Source: Myxosarcina sp. GI1 (lineage in GTDB: Bacteria > Cyanobacteriota > Cyanobacteriia > Cyanobacteriales > Xenococcaceae). Taken from it: DNA of 56,790 nucleotides. Numbering within the stretch: position 1 is the first letter of the stretch; each line of letters starts with the position of its first letter. A program made the translations under genes and the position numbers. The notes under the pieces are model-generated. The model saw nothing but the letters and a program-made list of their open reading frames with translations, did not search any database and was not told where the DNA came from. The stretch lies in contig NZ_JRFE01000025.1 in NCBI RefSeq assembly GCF_000756305.1, forward strand, positions 1-56,790, read 5' to 3'. Positions 27,861-39,022 of this stretch are shown here, in pieces.

Positions 27861-28853
27861 CTATATAGTTTTGGCTGATTTTTCTTGCGATAGGGTAATG
27901 CCCAGACGTTTTTGCAGGGCTTCAATAACCTCATCGGCTGATTTTTGTCCAAAATTTTTAATTTCCAAGAGGTCTTCTTGGGTATAATCGAGTAAGTCGG
28001 ATACCGAATTGATTTGCGCTCTTTTAAGACAGTTATAGGCTCTAACTGACAGCTGCAGTTCTTCGATCGGAATTTGACTGGTAGGATCTTCGTCTTCGAC
28101 GTAATCGTCTTGAATTGGTTCTAAGGTTAAGTCCTTAAGCGGATTGAACAAATCGACGGCAATACCTGCCGCTTGAGATAATGCTTCTTCTGGCTTAATG
28201 CTGCCATTAGTCCAAATTTCGACAATTAGTCTTTCTTTAATCCCCGTACCGTCAATACGAGCATCTTCGACGCTGTAGTTGACCTTGGTAACTGGCATAA
28301 AAACGGCATCTACCTGTAAAAAATCTAAAGAACTTCCCTCTTCTCGTCCTCGTTCGACAGAGCGATACCCTTTACCTTTTTCGACTCGAAACTCCATTTC
28401 CAAGCTAGTGCCTTCGGCTAAGGTAGCCACATACTGGCTAGAATCTACAGTTTCAATTGCATCGGGCAAGACGAATTGAGCAGCCGTAACCGTTCCAGGA
28501 CCGTTAGCTACCAAACGTCCTATTTCTGGCTGATTGGAGTAGCTTTTGAGAACGATTTCCTTCATGTTGAGAATAATTTCTAAAACATCCTCTCTAACTC
28601 CTTCGATGGTGGCAAATTCATGGGTAGCGAAACCAAACTTATGTTCTGGCTTGTCTTTGTCTTTTGCCATTCCTCCACCAATGCGAATTGCCGTAACCGC
28701 AGCCCCTTCTAAATTAGAGAGCAACACTCTTCTCAAAGCATTGCCCAGGGTCGTTCCCTGTCCGCGATCGAGAGGCTCTAATACAAACTTACTATACTGA
28801 TGTTGATTTTTGAGAGTTTTTGACTCTACACATTCAATTTGAAATTGCGCCAC
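27861..28853 (-). CDS. rpoA: RNA polymerase alpha subunit
   Basis: RpoA (330 residues) forms the assembly dimer of RNA polymerase and binds UP elements and activators through its C-terminal domain. The N-terminal domain begins with [20 protein letters not shown]. The CTD lies from about residue 245 ([20 protein letters not shown], with [17 protein letters not shown]). The start is a GTG at 28853, preceded by GGGAG 8 bases upstream. It follows rpsK by 91 bases. Confidence 0.98.
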   Translation of the reverse strand: MAQFQIECVESKTLKNQHQYSKFVLEPLDRGQGTTLGNALRRVLLSNLEGAAVTAIRIGGGMAKDKDKPEHKFGFATHEFATIEGVREDVLEIILNMKEIVLKSYSNQPEIGRLVANGPGTVTAAQFVLPDAIETVDSSQYVATLAEGTSLEMEFRVEKGKGYRSVERGREEGSSLDFLQVDAVFMPVTKVNYSVEDARIDGTGIKERLIVEIWTNGSIKPEEALSQAAGIAVDLFNPLKDLTLEPIQDDYVEDEDPTSQIPIEELQLSVRAYNCLKRAQINSVSDLLDYTQEDLLEIKNFGQKSADEVIEALQKRLGITLSQEKSAKTI

Positions 28854-28944
28854 AGACCGATCTCCCTACTATTCGATAGCGATTAGCCGATTGAGTTACC
28901 GAAAAATTTACCAATCGCTTGACTTGCTGATTTTTGGTATGATT

Positions 28945-29337
28945 TTATACCCTGCGCCGCTTTGGTGGACGACAACCGTTATGGGGTATTGGCGTAACAT
29001 CTCGGATTAAGGTTATTTCTAATCCCGCACCCTGTAAAGCGCGAATTGCGGTTTCCCGTCCCGCACCAGGTCCGCTAACCATTACTTCTAACTGACGCAT
29101 TCCCTGATCGATAGCACTTCTGGCAGCACTATCAGCGGCAGTTTGAGCTGCAAAGGGAGTACCTTTTTTAGCTCCTTTAAAGCCGCTCGAACCTGCCGAA
29201 GCCCAGGATATGACATCGCCTCTGGTATCGGAAATGGTTACGATGGTATTGTTAAAAGTCGATTGGATGTGGGCTACCCCGTTGGGAACATTTTTTTTTG
29301 CTTTTTTTGCGCCCGTTCTTCTTTTTGGTTGCGCCAT
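28945..29337 (-). CDS. rpsK: 30S ribosomal protein S11
   Basis: S11 (130 residues) lies on the platform near the mRNA exit. The [20 protein letters not shown] block, [14 protein letters not shown], and the C-terminal [19 protein letters not shown] are diagnostic. A 225-base gap separates it from rpsM upstream, longer than most gaps in the cluster. Confidence 0.98.
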   Translation of the reverse strand: MAQPKRRTGAKKAKKNVPNGVAHIQSTFNNTIVTISDTRGDVISWASAGSSGFKGAKKGTPFAAQTAADSAARSAIDQGMRQLEVMVSGPGAGRETAIRALQGAGLEITLIRDVTPIPHNGCRPPKRRRV

Positions 29338-29562
29338 GTTATTTTATTACTTAACTCTAATTACTACTACACTTAAGTTGATTCGGCGATTGCCGCAGGG
29401 GATCGCCCATCCCTGGAAATATTTACTTCTATTTATGGGTTGGGTTTGTTTGAGAGCGAAAAAACATCTCAACAGAAAGCTTTCGATTGAATTTTGTAAA
29501 TTTCGCCACCATCTCAGCTATCGGCCAAATACGCCTACAACCGAAATATCGTGCTGCAATCA

Positions 29563-29946
29563 CTATTTCTTACCGGGAGCTTTTTTCTTGCCTGCTACGG
29601 TCAAACGTCTGCCGCGACGTGTTCTAGCATTGGTACGAGTTCTTTGTCCTCTTAAAGGCAAACCCATGCGATGCCGACGACCTCGATAGGTTCCGATGTC
29701 AGCCAAGCGTTTGATGTTCATCGCCTCCCAACGTCTGAGATCCCCTTCAACTCTATAGTTGTCTTCGATATAGGAACGCAATTTAATAACGTCTTCATCC
29801 GCCATGTCTCTAACTCTGGTGTCTGGATTGACTCCCGTAGCTGAGAGAACTTCTTGCGCCCTCGATAGACCAATCCCAAAAATATATGTCAGCGCAATTT
29901 CTATCCGCTTATCACGGGGAAGGTCTACACCAGAAATCCGTGCCAC
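29563..29946 (-). CDS. rpsM: 30S ribosomal protein S13
   Basis: S13 (127 residues) sits in the head of the small subunit and contacts P-site tRNA and L5. It begins [20 protein letters not shown] and ends with a Lys/Arg-rich tail containing [13 protein letters not shown] (the usual GQRTRTNAR motif). It follows rpmJ by 69 bases. Confidence 0.98.
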   Translation of the reverse strand: MARISGVDLPRDKRIEIALTYIFGIGLSRAQEVLSATGVNPDTRVRDMADEDVIKLRSYIEDNYRVEGDLRRWEAMNIKRLADIGTYRGRRHRMGLPLRGQRTRTNARTRRGRRLTVAGKKKAPGKK

Positions 29947-30015
29947 GCTATTTTCTCCTTACTTGATGTTTGCGTATTACTTACTATTTAATAACTATTG
30001 CTATAGCGATTTAAT

Positions 30016-30132
30016 TTATCCCTGACGCTGTTTGTGCTTGGGATTGGTTTTACAAATCACCATGACGCGACCGCGCCGACGAATGACGCGGCATTTATCA
30101 CACATTTTTTTTACTGATGGTCTAACTTTCAT
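30016..30132 (-). CDS. rpmJ: 50S ribosomal protein L36
   Basis: This 38-residue protein starts [14 protein letters not shown] and carries the L36 zinc ligands C11, C14, C27 and H33 (ICKTNPKHK). It lies between infA and rpsM, its conserved place in the alpha operon. It is short, but sequence and context leave little doubt. Confidence 0.97.
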   Translation of the reverse strand: MKVRPSVKKMCDKCRVIRRRGRVMVICKTNPKHKQRQG

Positions 30133-30238
30133 GCCTTCTTTTGGCCACACTGCAAGCTTATAATTATATTTTATATTATCTTACTATGTCAAGAAACTGA
30201 ATCGCTAATTAGTGACAAGTTCGAGCGATTTCTTGTTG

Positions 30239-30463
30239 CTATTTATTTTTCAAACGATAGGTAATTCTGCCCTTGGTCAAATCGTAAGGAGTTAATTCGA
30301 CTTTAACTCGATCGCCAGGTAAAATTTTGATATAGTTACGTCTTATTTTTCCTGAAATATGAGCCAAGACATTAAATCCGTTGTCGAGATCGACACGAAA
30401 CATTGCATTAGGAAGTGACTCAGTTACAGTACCTTCCATTTCAATTAGATCTTGTTTTGCCAA
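30239..30463 (-). CDS. infA: translation initiation factor IF-1
   Basis: IF-1 (74 residues) is an OB-fold protein that binds the ribosomal A site during initiation. It starts [20 protein letters not shown] and shows [22 protein letters not shown]. It lies between adk and rpmJ, with about 200 bases after adk and 106 bases before rpmJ. Confidence 0.98.
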   Translation of the reverse strand: MAKQDLIEMEGTVTESLPNAMFRVDLDNGFNVLAHISGKIRRNYIKILPGDRVKVELTPYDLTKGRITYRLKNK

Positions 30464-30662
30464 TTTTAAAGTTCTCCGCTATTGGTGCAAGAATAATAGA
30501 CGGCAGGCGTAAATCGCTAGCTCGTCTGAGTGCGCTTCTCCAGATAAGTTTTGCTTATCGAGATCGCGCTATTGCCTCTTTAATTTTTTATCCAGTTTTT
30601 TATCTTACACTTTTTAACCGTCTTTATCAAAAAAAGCGACTTTTGGCAAGAAACTGTCTCGT

Positions 30663-31217
30663 TCAGGCGATCGCTTCTTTTAAAGCTGAGGTGACATTTT
30701 CCATTGCCCCATCACCATCAATAGTTTTCAAAGTGCTCTGCTCTTGATAAAAATCGATTACGGGCATAGTATCGCGACGATAGACTTCCAAACGCCGTCG
30801 AATGGTTGCTTCATTATCATCCCGACGCTGGCGCGATAGCAGTCTGGAAATTAATACTTCATCGGGTACTGCTAAATATAAAACGCGATCGGCGGCTAAA
30901 TCTAATTCTGCCAGTAGACTGTTTAAAAATTTTGCCTGAGCGACATTGCGAGGAAACCCGTCTAAAATCCACCCTTTAGCTGCATCTGACTGCAAAAGCC
31001 GATCTTTAATCAAATCGAGAATCAAGTCGTCAGGAACTAATTCACCACGATCCATGTAGCCTTTAGCTTTGTCGCCCAAAGGAGTTTTATAAGTAACGGC
31101 GGTTCTCAAAATGTCGCCAGTAGATATGTGAGGAATTTTATAAGTTTCTGACAAAATCTGTGCCTGAGTTCCCTTGCCCGCTCCAGGAGGACCTAAAAAA
31201 ATCAATCTTTTTGTCAT
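30663..31217 (-). CDS. adk: adenylate kinase
   Basis: Adk interconverts 2 ADP with ATP and AMP. The P-loop GPPGAGKGTQ (about 9-18), the AMP-binding ISTGDILR (about 36-43), DGFPRN (about 85-90) and the LID Arg cluster (RQRRDDNEATIRRRLEVY) are present. With 184 residues it is the short form that lacks the zinc-binding LID insert. It follows secY by 55 bases, as in many bacterial spc operons. Confidence 0.97.
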   Translation of the reverse strand: MTKRLIFLGPPGAGKGTQAQILSETYKIPHISTGDILRTAVTYKTPLGDKAKGYMDRGELVPDDLILDLIKDRLLQSDAAKGWILDGFPRNVAQAKFLNSLLAELDLAADRVLYLAVPDEVLISRLLSRQRRDDNEATIRRRLEVYRRDTMPVIDFYQEQSTLKTIDGDGAMENVTSALKEAIA

Positions 31218-31272
31218 TTTAAATTTGCGTCCTCCGCATAAAAGAATTTCGCTCGACAGTTAGATAACTAAC

Positions 31273-32601
31273 TTACTGCTTGACCATACCTTCGTAACGC
31301 TGTGAAATTACATAGGTCTGAATCTGTTTGGCAGTATCGATTGCTACTCCCACTAAAATTAACAGAGAGGTGGCACCAAAACCGCTAAATACCGTAGTTC
31401 CCGCTGGGATTGCGCTTTCGACCAAAGTAGGAATAGTCGCTACCAAACCTAGAAAAATTGCTCCTAAAAAAGTCAGACGATTGAGAACTTTTTCTAAATA
31501 GTCTCTAGTTGCCTTTCCTGGGCGGATACTAGGAATAGAAGCTCCCATTTTTTTGAGATTTTGGGACATATCATCGGGATTGCTAATCAAGCTAGTGTAA
31601 AAATAGCTAAAGAATAAGATGAGCAACAAATACACGACAATATAAAGCCAACTTCCAGGTTGAATAGCTACAGCGATACGATTGATAATATTTTTTGCCG
31701 TACCTTGTCCGGGAATAAATCCTGCCAGAGAAGCAGGTAAGAACAAGACTGCGGAGGCAAAAATAATTGGCATTACTCCGCCTTGGTTGAGTCTTAAAGG
31801 TAGGTAATTAGTTCTCTCGCGATATACTCTTCTGCCTACCTGACGACGAGCCGAAATAATGGGAATGCGGCGCGTTCCTTCTTGAATAAACACAATACCG
31901 ACGATCATCGTCAGGAAAACTAAAAGCAACACGATTACCTGAGCGATTGCTTCTCGTCCGCCGTTTTGAGCGTAGCTAATGGTATTTCCCAGAGTTTTGG
32001 GTAATACGGCCACGATATTAACAAAAATCAACAAAGATGCCCCATTACCAATACCGCGTTCGGTAATTAATTCCGAAATCCACATGACGAACATCGAGCC
32101 TGCAGTCAAAGCGAGTACGGTTTCGGCGATCGGAAAAAAGCTTCTTGAGATAATGCCATTAGCTACCAGCAAACCTAGAGTAATACCCAAACTTTGAATT
32201 ATCGCCCATCCCAGAGCGACATAGCGGGTGATCTGAGAAATTCTCCTTCTACCTGCTTCTCCCTCATTTTTTTGTAGATCTTCTAAAGAGGGAATAGCAG
32301 AAGCTAACAACTGCATAATAATAGAAGCATTAATAAAAGGTAATATGCCCAGGGCAAAAATTCCCAGTGCTGAAATACCGCCGCCAGTAAAAATATCTAA
32401 AAACCCGACAATTGAAGCATTAGTAGTATTACCAAGTAAATTGCCAAATCTTTCACGGTCAATTCCTGGAATGGGAATAAATACTCCCAAACGAACTAAA
32501 ATTAACAGACCAATAGTAACGAGCAGCCGACCTCTAAGACCTGCTGCTTGCGCCATCTGTAAAAATGTTTCTTGTGCTGATGGAGTTTTTTCTCGAACCA
32601 T
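31273..32601 (-). CDS. secY: preprotein translocase subunit SecY
   Basis: SecY (442 residues) forms the ten-helix protein-conducting channel of the Sec translocon in cytoplasmic and thylakoid membranes. Landmarks include RIPIPGID-like VFIPIPGIDRERF at the first lumenal side, the cytosolic loop QEGTRRIPIISARRQVGRR (about 227-245), and the LRLNQGGVMPIIFA block. It is placed after rplO as usual, and adk follows. Confidence 0.97.
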   Translation of the reverse strand: MVREKTPSAQETFLQMAQAAGLRGRLLVTIGLLILVRLGVFIPIPGIDRERFGNLLGNTTNASIVGFLDIFTGGGISALGIFALGILPFINASIIMQLLASAIPSLEDLQKNEGEAGRRRISQITRYVALGWAIIQSLGITLGLLVANGIISRSFFPIAETVLALTAGSMFVMWISELITERGIGNGASLLIFVNIVAVLPKTLGNTISYAQNGGREAIAQVIVLLLVFLTMIVGIVFIQEGTRRIPIISARRQVGRRVYRERTNYLPLRLNQGGVMPIIFASAVLFLPASLAGFIPGQGTAKNIINRIAVAIQPGSWLYIVVYLLLILFFSYFYTSLISNPDDMSQNLKKMGASIPSIRPGKATRDYLEKVLNRLTFLGAIFLGLVATIPTLVESAIPAGTTVFSGFGATSLLILVGVAIDTAKQIQTYVISQRYEGMVKQ

Positions 32602-32784
32602 AATTGTTGTTGTGGTAGCTAGAAGCCAAATAGGTTAAACGCCCGATCGCCTTAAGGTAATAGCTGCGCTTATTGTCTTATTTTTTTAACTATACCGATC
32701 TAATTTTTTCACTTTTACTACTTAGAAGCAACCTCAGACTTACGAAGAGGAAATAGTAATTTAAAACCTTGGAATTTTCCTGAC

Positions 32785-33264
32785 TTAAGCTTCGCTGTCT
32801 TGAGATGGTTCGGCTTGAGTTTCTTCGAGAATACAGCTACCGCCCGCAGCTTCAATTTTTTGACGCGCTCCTTTAGTAAAAGCTGCCGCAGTTATTGTCA
32901 GGGGTACATTTAACTCTCCTCTACCCAGAACTTTTAAAGGACCATCATCAGTAGTCGAAATTCCGTCTGCTAATAAAGATTCTTTACTTACTGCCGAATT
33001 TGCCTCTAGAGTAGCTAGCTGCTCTATGTTAATAATTGTGTACTGTTTCTGGTTGACTAAAGGAAAATATTTTAATTTGGGAACCCGTCGATAGAGCGGC
33101 ATTTGTCCCCCTTCAAAACCAGCTTTAGTGCCAGTACCAGAACGAGATTTCTGTCCGCGCATACCGTAGCCACAGCTAGCTCCTTGTCCTGCGGATATAC
33201 CCCGTCCGACTCTGCGCCTGCGGCTCTTTGACCCTGCTTTGGGACTTAGATTTTCTAGTTTCAT
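32785..33264 (-). CDS. rplO: 50S ribosomal protein L15
   Basis: L15 (159 residues) is a late assembly protein. The N-terminal tail [16 protein letters not shown] with the conserved GRGxGSGxG-like loop, the [18 protein letters not shown] block, and the C-terminal [12 protein letters not shown] motif are seen. A 13-residue acidic tail ([13 protein letters not shown]) extends the C-terminus. L30 (rpmD), which usually precedes it outside cyanobacteria, is absent. Confidence 0.97.
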   Translation of the reverse strand: MKLENLSPKAGSKSRRRRVGRGISAGQGASCGYGMRGQKSRSGTGTKAGFEGGQMPLYRRVPKLKYFPLVNQKQYTIINIEQLATLEANSAVSKESLLADGISTTDDGPLKVLGRGELNVPLTITAAAFTKGARQKIEAAGGSCILEETQAEPSQDSEA

Positions 33265-33276
33265 AGTTTTTATTTA

Positions 33277-33804
33277 TTAAGCATATATCTGTTCTATAGA
33301 AATGCCTCTTTCTCTAGCAACTTCGGAAAAAGTTCGCAAGCTGTCGAGAGCATCTATGGTAGCTCTAGCGTTATTTAAAGGACTATTAGAACCTAACTGT
33401 TTGGCTAAAATGTTTTTAACGCCTGCTAGCTCTAGTACGGTGCGTACCGCACCACCGGCAATTACTCCAGTACCTGGAGCGGCTGGACGCATAAAGACTT
33501 TAGCACCTCCAGCAATACCGTTACTAACGTGAGTAATGGAGCTTGATTTAGTTAGAGAAACATCGACTAACTGTTTTTTGGCATCGGCTACGCCTTTGCG
33601 AACCGCACCGATTACATCGGCTGCTTTACCAACTCCAACTCCTACCTGACCGTTTTCGTTACCGACGACCACGATCGCTCTAAAGCTTAATTTTTTACCA
33701 CCTTTAACTACTTTACTAACGCGGCGAATTTGAACGACCCGCTCTTGCCAGTTAGTGTCTTTTTCTTTAGCGCGTCCGCGACGACGAGACTTTGATTTAG
33801 GCAT
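33277..33804 (-). CDS. rpsE: 30S ribosomal protein S5
   Basis: S5 (175 residues) is involved in translational fidelity. Landmarks are [18 protein letters not shown] (about 19-36), [17 protein letters not shown]-like VGVGKAADV, and [18 protein letters not shown] (about 104-121). It lies 12 bases before rplO and 36 bases after rplR. Confidence 0.97.
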   Translation of the reverse strand: MPKSKSRRRGRAKEKDTNWQERVVQIRRVSKVVKGGKKLSFRAIVVVGNENGQVGVGVGKAADVIGAVRKGVADAKKQLVDVSLTKSSSITHVSNGIAGGAKVFMRPAAPGTGVIAGGAVRTVLELAGVKNILAKQLGSNSPLNNARATIDALDSLRTFSEVARERGISIEQIYA

Positions 33805-33840
33805 AATAATTATTTTCTATATGTATATGATGTCGATATT

Positions 33841-34203
33841 TTAAAAGTCTAACCCAGCTTCGCGAGCGGCTTCAGCTAGTGCGGCAATGCGACCGTGATA
33901 GAGATTGCCGCCGCGATCGAAAACTACTTTGGAAATGCCTTTATCTAAAGCTCTTTGCGCTACAAGCTGACCTACTGCTGCTGAGTTAGAACAGGTGGCT
34001 CCAGTAGTTGACTCTAGATTAAATTCTCTATCAATAGTCGATGCAGCTACAAGGGTATGCTGTGCCACATCATCAATTATCTGAGCGTAAATATGTTTAT
34101 TTGACCGAAACACACAGAGACGCGGGCGTTCGGGTGTACCTGCTATTTGTTTGCGGATTCGCCGATGACGGCGTTTAACTAGTTCTTTGCGAGGAGGCTT
34201 CAT
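33841..34203 (-). CDS. rplR: 50S ribosomal protein L18
   Basis: L18 (120 residues) binds 5S rRNA. The motif [18 protein letters not shown] (about 28-45), [26 protein letters not shown] at the C-terminus, and the basic N-terminus [18 protein letters not shown] are all characteristic. The rplF gene ends 6 bases upstream of its start. Confidence 0.97.
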   Translation of the reverse strand: MKPPRKELVKRRHRRIRKQIAGTPERPRLCVFRSNKHIYAQIIDDVAQHTLVAASTIDREFNLESTTGATCSNSAAVGQLVAQRALDKGISKVVFDRGGNLYHGRIAALAEAAREAGLDF

Positions 34204-34209
34204 AATTTG

Positions 34210-34752
34210 TTACTTCTTACCTGTTTTACCTGCTTTACGTCTTATTTGCTCGCCAAAATAGCGAATCCCCTTTCCTTTATAAGGTTCTGGGGGACGAACT
34301 GCCCTGATTCTAGCAGCGATATTGCCTACTAATTCTTTGTCAATACCACTAATGATAATTTCGGTATTTCTATTTTCAATAGCCACATCAATACCGTCGG
34401 GCATAATTATTTCCACTGGCTGGCTGTAGCCAACATTGAGAGTTAGTTGTTTGCCTTGAGCCTGCGCCCGATAACCTACACCTTGAACCTGCAAGCGTTT
34501 TTGAAATCCTTGGGATACGCCTTCTACCATGTTGGCAACTAAAGTACGGCAGAGACCGTGACGTTGACGACCGAGACGCGAGTCATTGTCTGGAGTAACT
34601 TCTATAGTTTCTCCTTCTTGTCTGACAGAAATGGGCGCTGGTATAACTCTTGCTAAAGTGCCTTTGGGTCCTTTAATCGTAACCTGCTGTCCGTTGATTT
34701 CTGCGGTTACTTTGGCAGGAATGGCGATGGGTCGCTTACCAATACGAGACAT
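34210..34752 (-). CDS. rplF: 50S ribosomal protein L6
   Basis: L6 (180 residues from the ATG at 34752, [12 protein letters not shown]) consists of two similar domains. Its C-terminal signature is [25 protein letters not shown] longer in-frame start at 34779 would overlap the end of rpsH and add nine residues not found in the family, so it is rejected. It lies 20 bases after rpsH. Confidence 0.97.
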   Translation of the reverse strand: MSRIGKRPIAIPAKVTAEINGQQVTIKGPKGTLARVIPAPISVRQEGETIEVTPDNDSRLGRQRHGLCRTLVANMVEGVSQGFQKRLQVQGVGYRAQAQGKQLTLNVGYSQPVEIIMPDGIDVAIENRNTEIIISGIDKELVGNIAARIRAVRPPEPYKGKGIRYFGEQIRRKAGKTGKK

Positions 34753-34772
34753 ATGTAGTATACTCCTTAAAA

Positions 34773-35174
34773 TTACCAAACGTAACAGAGAATTTCGCCC
34801 CCAACGCCTTGGCGACGAGCTTCTCTATCGGTCATTACTCCATGCGAGGTAGAAACGATCGCAATACCAATACCACCGAGGACACGAGGAATATCTTTAC
34901 GCTTGGAGTATACTCTCAGTCCTGGTTTGCTGACTCTTTTGAGGGTATTAATAATCGGCTGACGGTTTCTACCTTTATATTTGAGAGTAATGACGATGTT
35001 TTTCTTTAATTCTTCCTCAGTTTCTTCATAACCGCTGATAAAGCCTTCACTTTCTAGAACTCGGGCAATGCTACGAGTCATTTTTGTCGAAGGTACTAAT
35101 GTAGTTTGATGCTTGACCAGGCAGGCATTGCGGATGCGGGTCAGCATATCTGAAATAGTATCGTTTGCCGCCAT
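34773..35174 (-). CDS. rpsH: 30S ribosomal protein S8
   Basis: S8 (133 residues) binds helix 21 of 16S rRNA. It begins [20 protein letters not shown] and ends with [31 protein letters not shown], the diagnostic C-terminus. In many bacteria rpsN precedes it in the spc operon; here the gene before it is rplE and rpsN is absent. Confidence 0.98.
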   Translation of the reverse strand: MAANDTISDMLTRIRNACLVKHQTTLVPSTKMTRSIARVLESEGFISGYEETEEELKKNIVITLKYKGRNRQPIINTLKRVSKPGLRVYSKRKDIPRVLGGIGIAIVSTSHGVMTDREARRQGVGGEILCYVW

Positions 35175-35195
35175 TATTTCTTATTATTTGAAAAT

Positions 35196-35741
35196 TTAAC
35201 TATTGCGAAAAGGCATTCCCATTTCCCTGAGTAGGGCGCGTCCTTCTTCATCTGTATTTGCCGAAGTAACGATAGAAATGTCCAATCCTCTAATTTGATC
35301 GATGCTGTCATAGTCAATTTCGGGAAAGATGAGCTGTTCTCTAACCCCTAGACTATAGTTACCCCGACCATCAAAGCTTTTCGGGCTAATGCCACGAAAA
35401 TCGCGAATACGGGGCAGAGCAATATTGATCGTGCGATCGAGAAAAGCATACATCCGATCGCCTCTAAGAGTGACCATCACTCCTACGGGCATTCCTTTAC
35501 GGAGTTTGAATCCAGCGATCGCCTTTTTGGCTCTCGTTACCACTGGCTTTTGCCCGGCAATTGTAGCTAGCTCGCTAATCGAAGATTCGAGGGCTTTAGC
35601 ATTTTGTGATGCTTCTCCCAAACCGCGATTGATAATCACTTTAACTACCTTGGGTACTTGATGAGTATTGGTGTAGTTAAATTGTTCGGTTAGCTTGGGA
35701 ACGATATCTTCAATGTATCTAGTTTTAAGTGGTTTTGGCAT
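35196..35741 (-). CDS. rplE: 50S ribosomal protein L5
   Basis: L5 (181 residues) contacts 5S rRNA and P-site tRNA. Signature blocks are [20 protein letters not shown] (about 31-50), [31 protein letters not shown], and [18 protein letters not shown]. It lies 86 bases after rplX and 21 bases before rpsH. Confidence 0.98.
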   Translation of the reverse strand: MPKPLKTRYIEDIVPKLTEQFNYTNTHQVPKVVKVIINRGLGEASQNAKALESSISELATIAGQKPVVTRAKKAIAGFKLRKGMPVGVMVTLRGDRMYAFLDRTINIALPRIRDFRGISPKSFDGRGNYSLGVREQLIFPEIDYDSIDQIRGLDISIVTSANTDEEGRALLREMGMPFRNS

Positions 35742-35827
35742 GGTGTTTGGTATTTTTTCCTGGGCTTGGTCAGGAGACTATAAACAAAATTCGGGTTTCG
35801 AGATAGCAACTGCTCGCCAGACAACAA

Positions 35828-36172
35828 CTAGTCGATTATTTCGCCAGTTTTTTTCAACATCCGCACTTTGCGTCCGTCGTCGGTAAAGGTATAGCTGATT
35901 CGGCTGGCTACTTCTTCCTTTTGGGAATAGAGCATGACGTTAGAACTATGAATGGGAGCTTCAAAGGTGACAATTTGTCCCGATTCTCCCTCTTGCTGGG
36001 GTTTGACGTGTTTGGTTTTGACGTTGACTCCCTGGACGATAACCTGACTGGTTTGGGGGATAGCACGAATAATTTCGCCTATCTTGCCCTTGTCAGTGCC
36101 AGAAATCACTTGAATGGTGTCTCCTTTTTTTACGTGCATTTTTGCTTTCTGAGCTTGTTTGGTTTTTGCCAT
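35828..36172 (-). CDS. rplX: 50S ribosomal protein L24
   Basis: L24 (114 residues) initiates assembly of the large subunit. The KOW motif [19 protein letters not shown] is at about 15-33, followed by [24 protein letters not shown]. Its ATG directly follows the rplN stop codon with no spacer, so translation of the two is likely coupled. Confidence 0.96.
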   Translation of the reverse strand: MAKTKQAQKAKMHVKKGDTIQVISGTDKGKIGEIIRAIPQTSQVIVQGVNVKTKHVKPQQEGESGQIVTFEAPIHSSNVMLYSQKEEVASRISYTFTDDGRKVRMLKKTGEIID

Positions 36173-36541
36173 TTAGATCACCTCCGGAGCTAGAGAAACT
36201 ATTTTGGTAAAGTTTTTCTCTCTTAATTCCCGTGCTACTGGACCAAAAACGCGAGTTCCTCTCGGATTGCCTTCTTGATTGATAATTACCGCTGCATTAT
36301 CGTCAAAACGGATGCTCATGCCGCTTTCGCGACGTACTGCTTGTTTGGTACGCACGATTACCGCTCTGACTATTTCGGATTTTTTGACTGCCATGTTTGG
36401 CAGAGCGTCTTTAACTACAGCAATAACGACATCACCAATGAAAGCATAGGGACTATTACCTTTACCAATAACTCGCAGGCACATCAGCTGACGTGCGCCA
36501 CTGTTATCGGCGACATTTAAATAGGTCTGTTGTTGAATCAT
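36173..36541 (-). CDS. rplN: 50S ribosomal protein L14
   Basis: L14 (122 residues) lies near the bridge to the small subunit. It starts [20 protein letters not shown] and contains [32 protein letters not shown], the family hallmark. It lies 37 bases after rpsQ and abuts rplX. Confidence 0.98.
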   Translation of the reverse strand: MIQQQTYLNVADNSGARQLMCLRVIGKGNSPYAFIGDVVIAVVKDALPNMAVKKSEIVRAVIVRTKQAVRRESGMSIRFDDNAAVIINQEGNPRGTRVFGPVARELREKNFTKIVSLAPEVI

Positions 36542-36578
36542 CTTCGAGCGCGACCGTAATATTCGTAAATAAAAGTTA

Positions 36579-36824
36579 TCAATTTTTGGTTTCTATAATT
36601 TCGGCTAGCGTCCAGCGTTTGGTGCGACTGAGGGGTCTAGTTTCGCGGATACGCACGCGATCGCCAGTTTTGCACTGATTTTCAGCATCGTGAACCTTAT
36701 ATTTTTTGGTTCTAACGACGATTTTGCCGTATTTGGGATGGGGGGAGCGGTTTTCGATTGCTACAACTATGGTTTTATCCATTTTGTCGCTAACAACTTC
36801 ACCTACTCTTTCTTTTACTGCCAT
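36579..36824 (-). CDS. rpsQ: 30S ribosomal protein S17
   Basis: S17 (81 residues) is a primary 16S rRNA binder with an OB fold. Motifs [17 protein letters not shown] (about 9-25) and [18 protein letters not shown] (about 55-72) are typical. It lies 8 bases after rpmC. Confidence 0.97.
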   Translation of the reverse strand: MAVKERVGEVVSDKMDKTIVVAIENRSPHPKYGKIVVRTKKYKVHDAENQCKTGDRVRIRETRPLSRTKRWTLAEIIETKN

Positions 36825-36832
36825 AATTCAAC

Positions 36833-37087
36833 TTATTCCTCTGTTGCGGATGTAGTAGCAGACTCGGACTCAGGTTCGGCGCGAATGGCTGCTAGTTCTC
36901 GTTCTCTTTCGACGGTCAACAGTTGAGCGAGACGATGCTTACTATGTTTGAACAGATGGGGTTTTTCCAGTCGGCGAGTTGCCTGTTCCAATCGCAACTG
37001 AAACAGTTCTCGCTTGACGGCTAAAATCTCTTCTGATATCTCTTCGTCGCTCAAGCTTCTGACTTCGGCTATTTTGGGTAAAGCCAC
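36833..37087 (-). CDS. rpmC: 50S ribosomal protein L29
   Basis: L29 (84 residues) lies near the exit tunnel and binds signal recognition particle and trigger factor. The core LSDEEISEEILAVKRELFQLR and KHRLAQLLTVERERE are typical. An acidic/Ser/Thr tail (EPESESATTSATEE) makes it a little longer than the usual 65-75 residues. It lies 2 bases after rplP. Confidence 0.95.
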   Translation of the reverse strand: MALPKIAEVRSLSDEEISEEILAVKRELFQLRLEQATRRLEKPHLFKHSKHRLAQLLTVERERELAAIRAEPESESATTSATEE

Positions 37088-37089
37088 GA

Positions 37090-37506
37090 CTAAAATTCCT
37101 CCTCACGGTTGATAAATTTGGTTTTAATCGGTAGTTTTTGAGCCGCTAGACGCATTGCTTCTCTAGCAATTGGTTCTGCTACTCCTGACATTTCAAACAT
37201 AATTCTGCCTGGTTTGACCACTGCTACCCAAAATTCTGGATTACCTTTACCAGAACCCATACGGGTTTCGGCAGGTCGCATCGTTACTGGCTTATCGGGA
37301 AAAATCCGAATCCAAATTTTACCGCCCCTTTTGATATAGCGGGTCATAGCTCGTCTGGCGGCTTCAATTTGGCGCGAGGTAATCCAGGAAGGTTCGATAG
37401 CTTGAAGTCCGTAGTCGCCGAAGTTTAGAGTATTGCCTCGATGTGCCATACCTCTCATGCGACCGCGATGCTGTTTGCGAAATTTAGTTCTTCTGGGACT
37501 GAGCAT
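37090..37506 (-). CDS. rplP: 50S ribosomal protein L16
   Basis: L16 (138 residues) is close to the A-site tRNA and the peptidyl transferase centre. It begins [19 protein letters not shown] and contains [28 protein letters not shown], the family signature. It lies 25 bases after rpsC. Confidence 0.98.
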   Translation of the reverse strand: MLSPRRTKFRKQHRGRMRGMAHRGNTLNFGDYGLQAIEPSWITSRQIEAARRAMTRYIKRGGKIWIRIFPDKPVTMRPAETRMGSGKGNPEFWVAVVKPGRIMFEMSGVAEPIAREAMRLAAQKLPIKTKFINREEEF

Positions 37507-37531
37507 AATGATAAATTCGTGCTGTTAACAA

Positions 37532-38245
37532 CTATTCCGAACGGTCTTCAAATTTCTGGCGACGGCGTTGACGGCGAGGAGTTTGACTGGGAGCGGCGGC
37601 TATTTCTTCCTGTCCTGGAATAATTTCTCCTTTAAAGATCCAAACTTTAACCCCTAAAATTCCATAGATAGTGAGAGCCGTACGATAGGCATAATCGATA
37701 TCCGCTCTTAAGGTATGTAAGGGAACTCTTCCTTCCCTGACCCATTCTGTACGAGCGATTTCCGCACCGTTTAAGCGACCGCCAATCTGAATCTTAATTC
37801 CTTGAACTTCGGCTCGCTGCGCTCTTTGAATTGCCTGACGTACCACGCGGCGAAAAGATACTCTTCGCTCTAGCTGCTGGGTAATGTACTCGGCAATCAA
37901 TGCCGCATCGGCATCGACGCGGGGAACTTCAATAACGTTGATCCGAATCTGGCGATTGTTAACCACACTTTGAAGATCGGTACGCAATTTTTCAATTCCC
38001 GATCCGCCCCGACCGACAACTACACCAGGGCGAGCGGTGTGAATGCCCAGATCGATTTGATCGGCTTTACGCTCGATTTTTATTTGAGAAATCCCCGCGT
38101 TACCAAGCTCTTTGTTAATATGCTCTCTAATTTGATGGTCTTCTTGTAATAGTTCGGGATAGCGTTTGGTATCGGCATACCACCGAGATTGATGTTCTTT
38201 AGTAATTCCCAACCGAAAGCCCGTTGGATGTATTTTTTGTCCCAC
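37532..38245 (-). CDS. rpsC: 30S ribosomal protein S3
   Basis: S3 (237 residues) forms part of the mRNA entry channel. It has the KH domain loop [14 protein letters not shown] (about 75-88) and the C-terminal [14 protein letters not shown] motif (about 200-213). A basic [17 protein letters not shown] tail ends it. It lies 45 bases after rplV. Confidence 0.98.
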   Translation of the reverse strand: MGQKIHPTGFRLGITKEHQSRWYADTKRYPELLQEDHQIREHINKELGNAGISQIKIERKADQIDLGIHTARPGVVVGRGGSGIEKLRTDLQSVVNNRQIRINVIEVPRVDADAALIAEYITQQLERRVSFRRVVRQAIQRAQRAEVQGIKIQIGGRLNGAEIARTEWVREGRVPLHTLRADIDYAYRTALTIYGILGVKVWIFKGEIIPGQEEIAAAPSQTPRRQRRRQKFEDRSE

Positions 38246-38290
38246 TAATGTTTCCTCGTAGTTAGGTCAGTTTTTTAAATAATTGCCCGA

Positions 38291-38650
38291 TTATTCGGTT
38301 ACGTCAGGAGCAACTGCTACGGTAATGTGGCAAGTTGGCTTGCGAATTTGGTAGGCTCGACCTTGCGCTCTTGGTCGATAGCGTTTGAGAACGGGACCTC
38401 CATCGGCGTAAGCCTGACTGACAACTAGGTTAGTGGGGTCGAGTCCGTTGTTATGCTCGGCGTTAGCTACAGCAGAACGCAAAGCTTTAAGTACTGGTTC
38501 GCAGGCTTTATAAGGCATAAATTCGAGAATAATTAGTGCTTCTCGATATTGCCGACCGCGAATCTGATCTAGCACCCGCCTGACTTTAAATGGCGACATC
38601 CGAATATAGCGGGCGATCGCCTTTACTTCATTATTAGTATCTATTGCCAT
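38291..38650 (-). CDS. rplV: 50S ribosomal protein L22
   Basis: L22 (119 residues) lines the exit tunnel with its beta-hairpin ([24 protein letters not shown], about 86-109). [19 protein letters not shown] near the start is typical. It lies 41 bases after rpsS. Confidence 0.98.
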   Translation of the reverse strand: MAIDTNNEVKAIARYIRMSPFKVRRVLDQIRGRQYREALIILEFMPYKACEPVLKALRSAVANAEHNNGLDPTNLVVSQAYADGGPVLKRYRPRAQGRAYQIRKPTCHITVAVAPDVTE

Positions 38651-38691
38651 GATTGTTTATATTTGGCATTCAAAAATTATGCTGGTTAACT

Positions 38692-38970
38692 TTAACGTCT
38701 GCCTTTTTTATCCCCTTTGGCATGACCTCTAAAAGTACGAGTGGGGGCAAACTCTCCTAACTTGTGACCGACCATTTGATCGCTGACAAATACGGGAATA
38801 TGCTGGCGACCGTTGTGAACGGCGATCGTATGACCGACCATTTGCGGCAAAATTGTCGAAGAGCGCGACCAGGTTTTAATTACTTCTTTTTTGTTAGCTG
38901 CGTTAAGCTTTTCGATTTTGCCAAGCAAACTGTCGGCGATAAATGGTCCTTTTTTAAGCGAACGACTCAT
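38692..38970 (-). CDS. rpsS: 30S ribosomal protein S19
   Basis: S19 (92 residues) is in the head of the small subunit next to S13. It starts [20 protein letters not shown], and has [24 protein letters not shown]. It lies 52 bases after rplB. Confidence 0.98.
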   Translation of the reverse strand: MSRSLKKGPFIADSLLGKIEKLNAANKKEVIKTWSRSSTILPQMVGHTIAVHNGRQHIPVFVSDQMVGHKLGEFAPTRTFRGHAKGDKKGRR

Positions 38971-39022
38971 AATTGGTAATATTAGTATTCGATAATTGGC
39001 GATCGCGACTGGTAAAGTACGT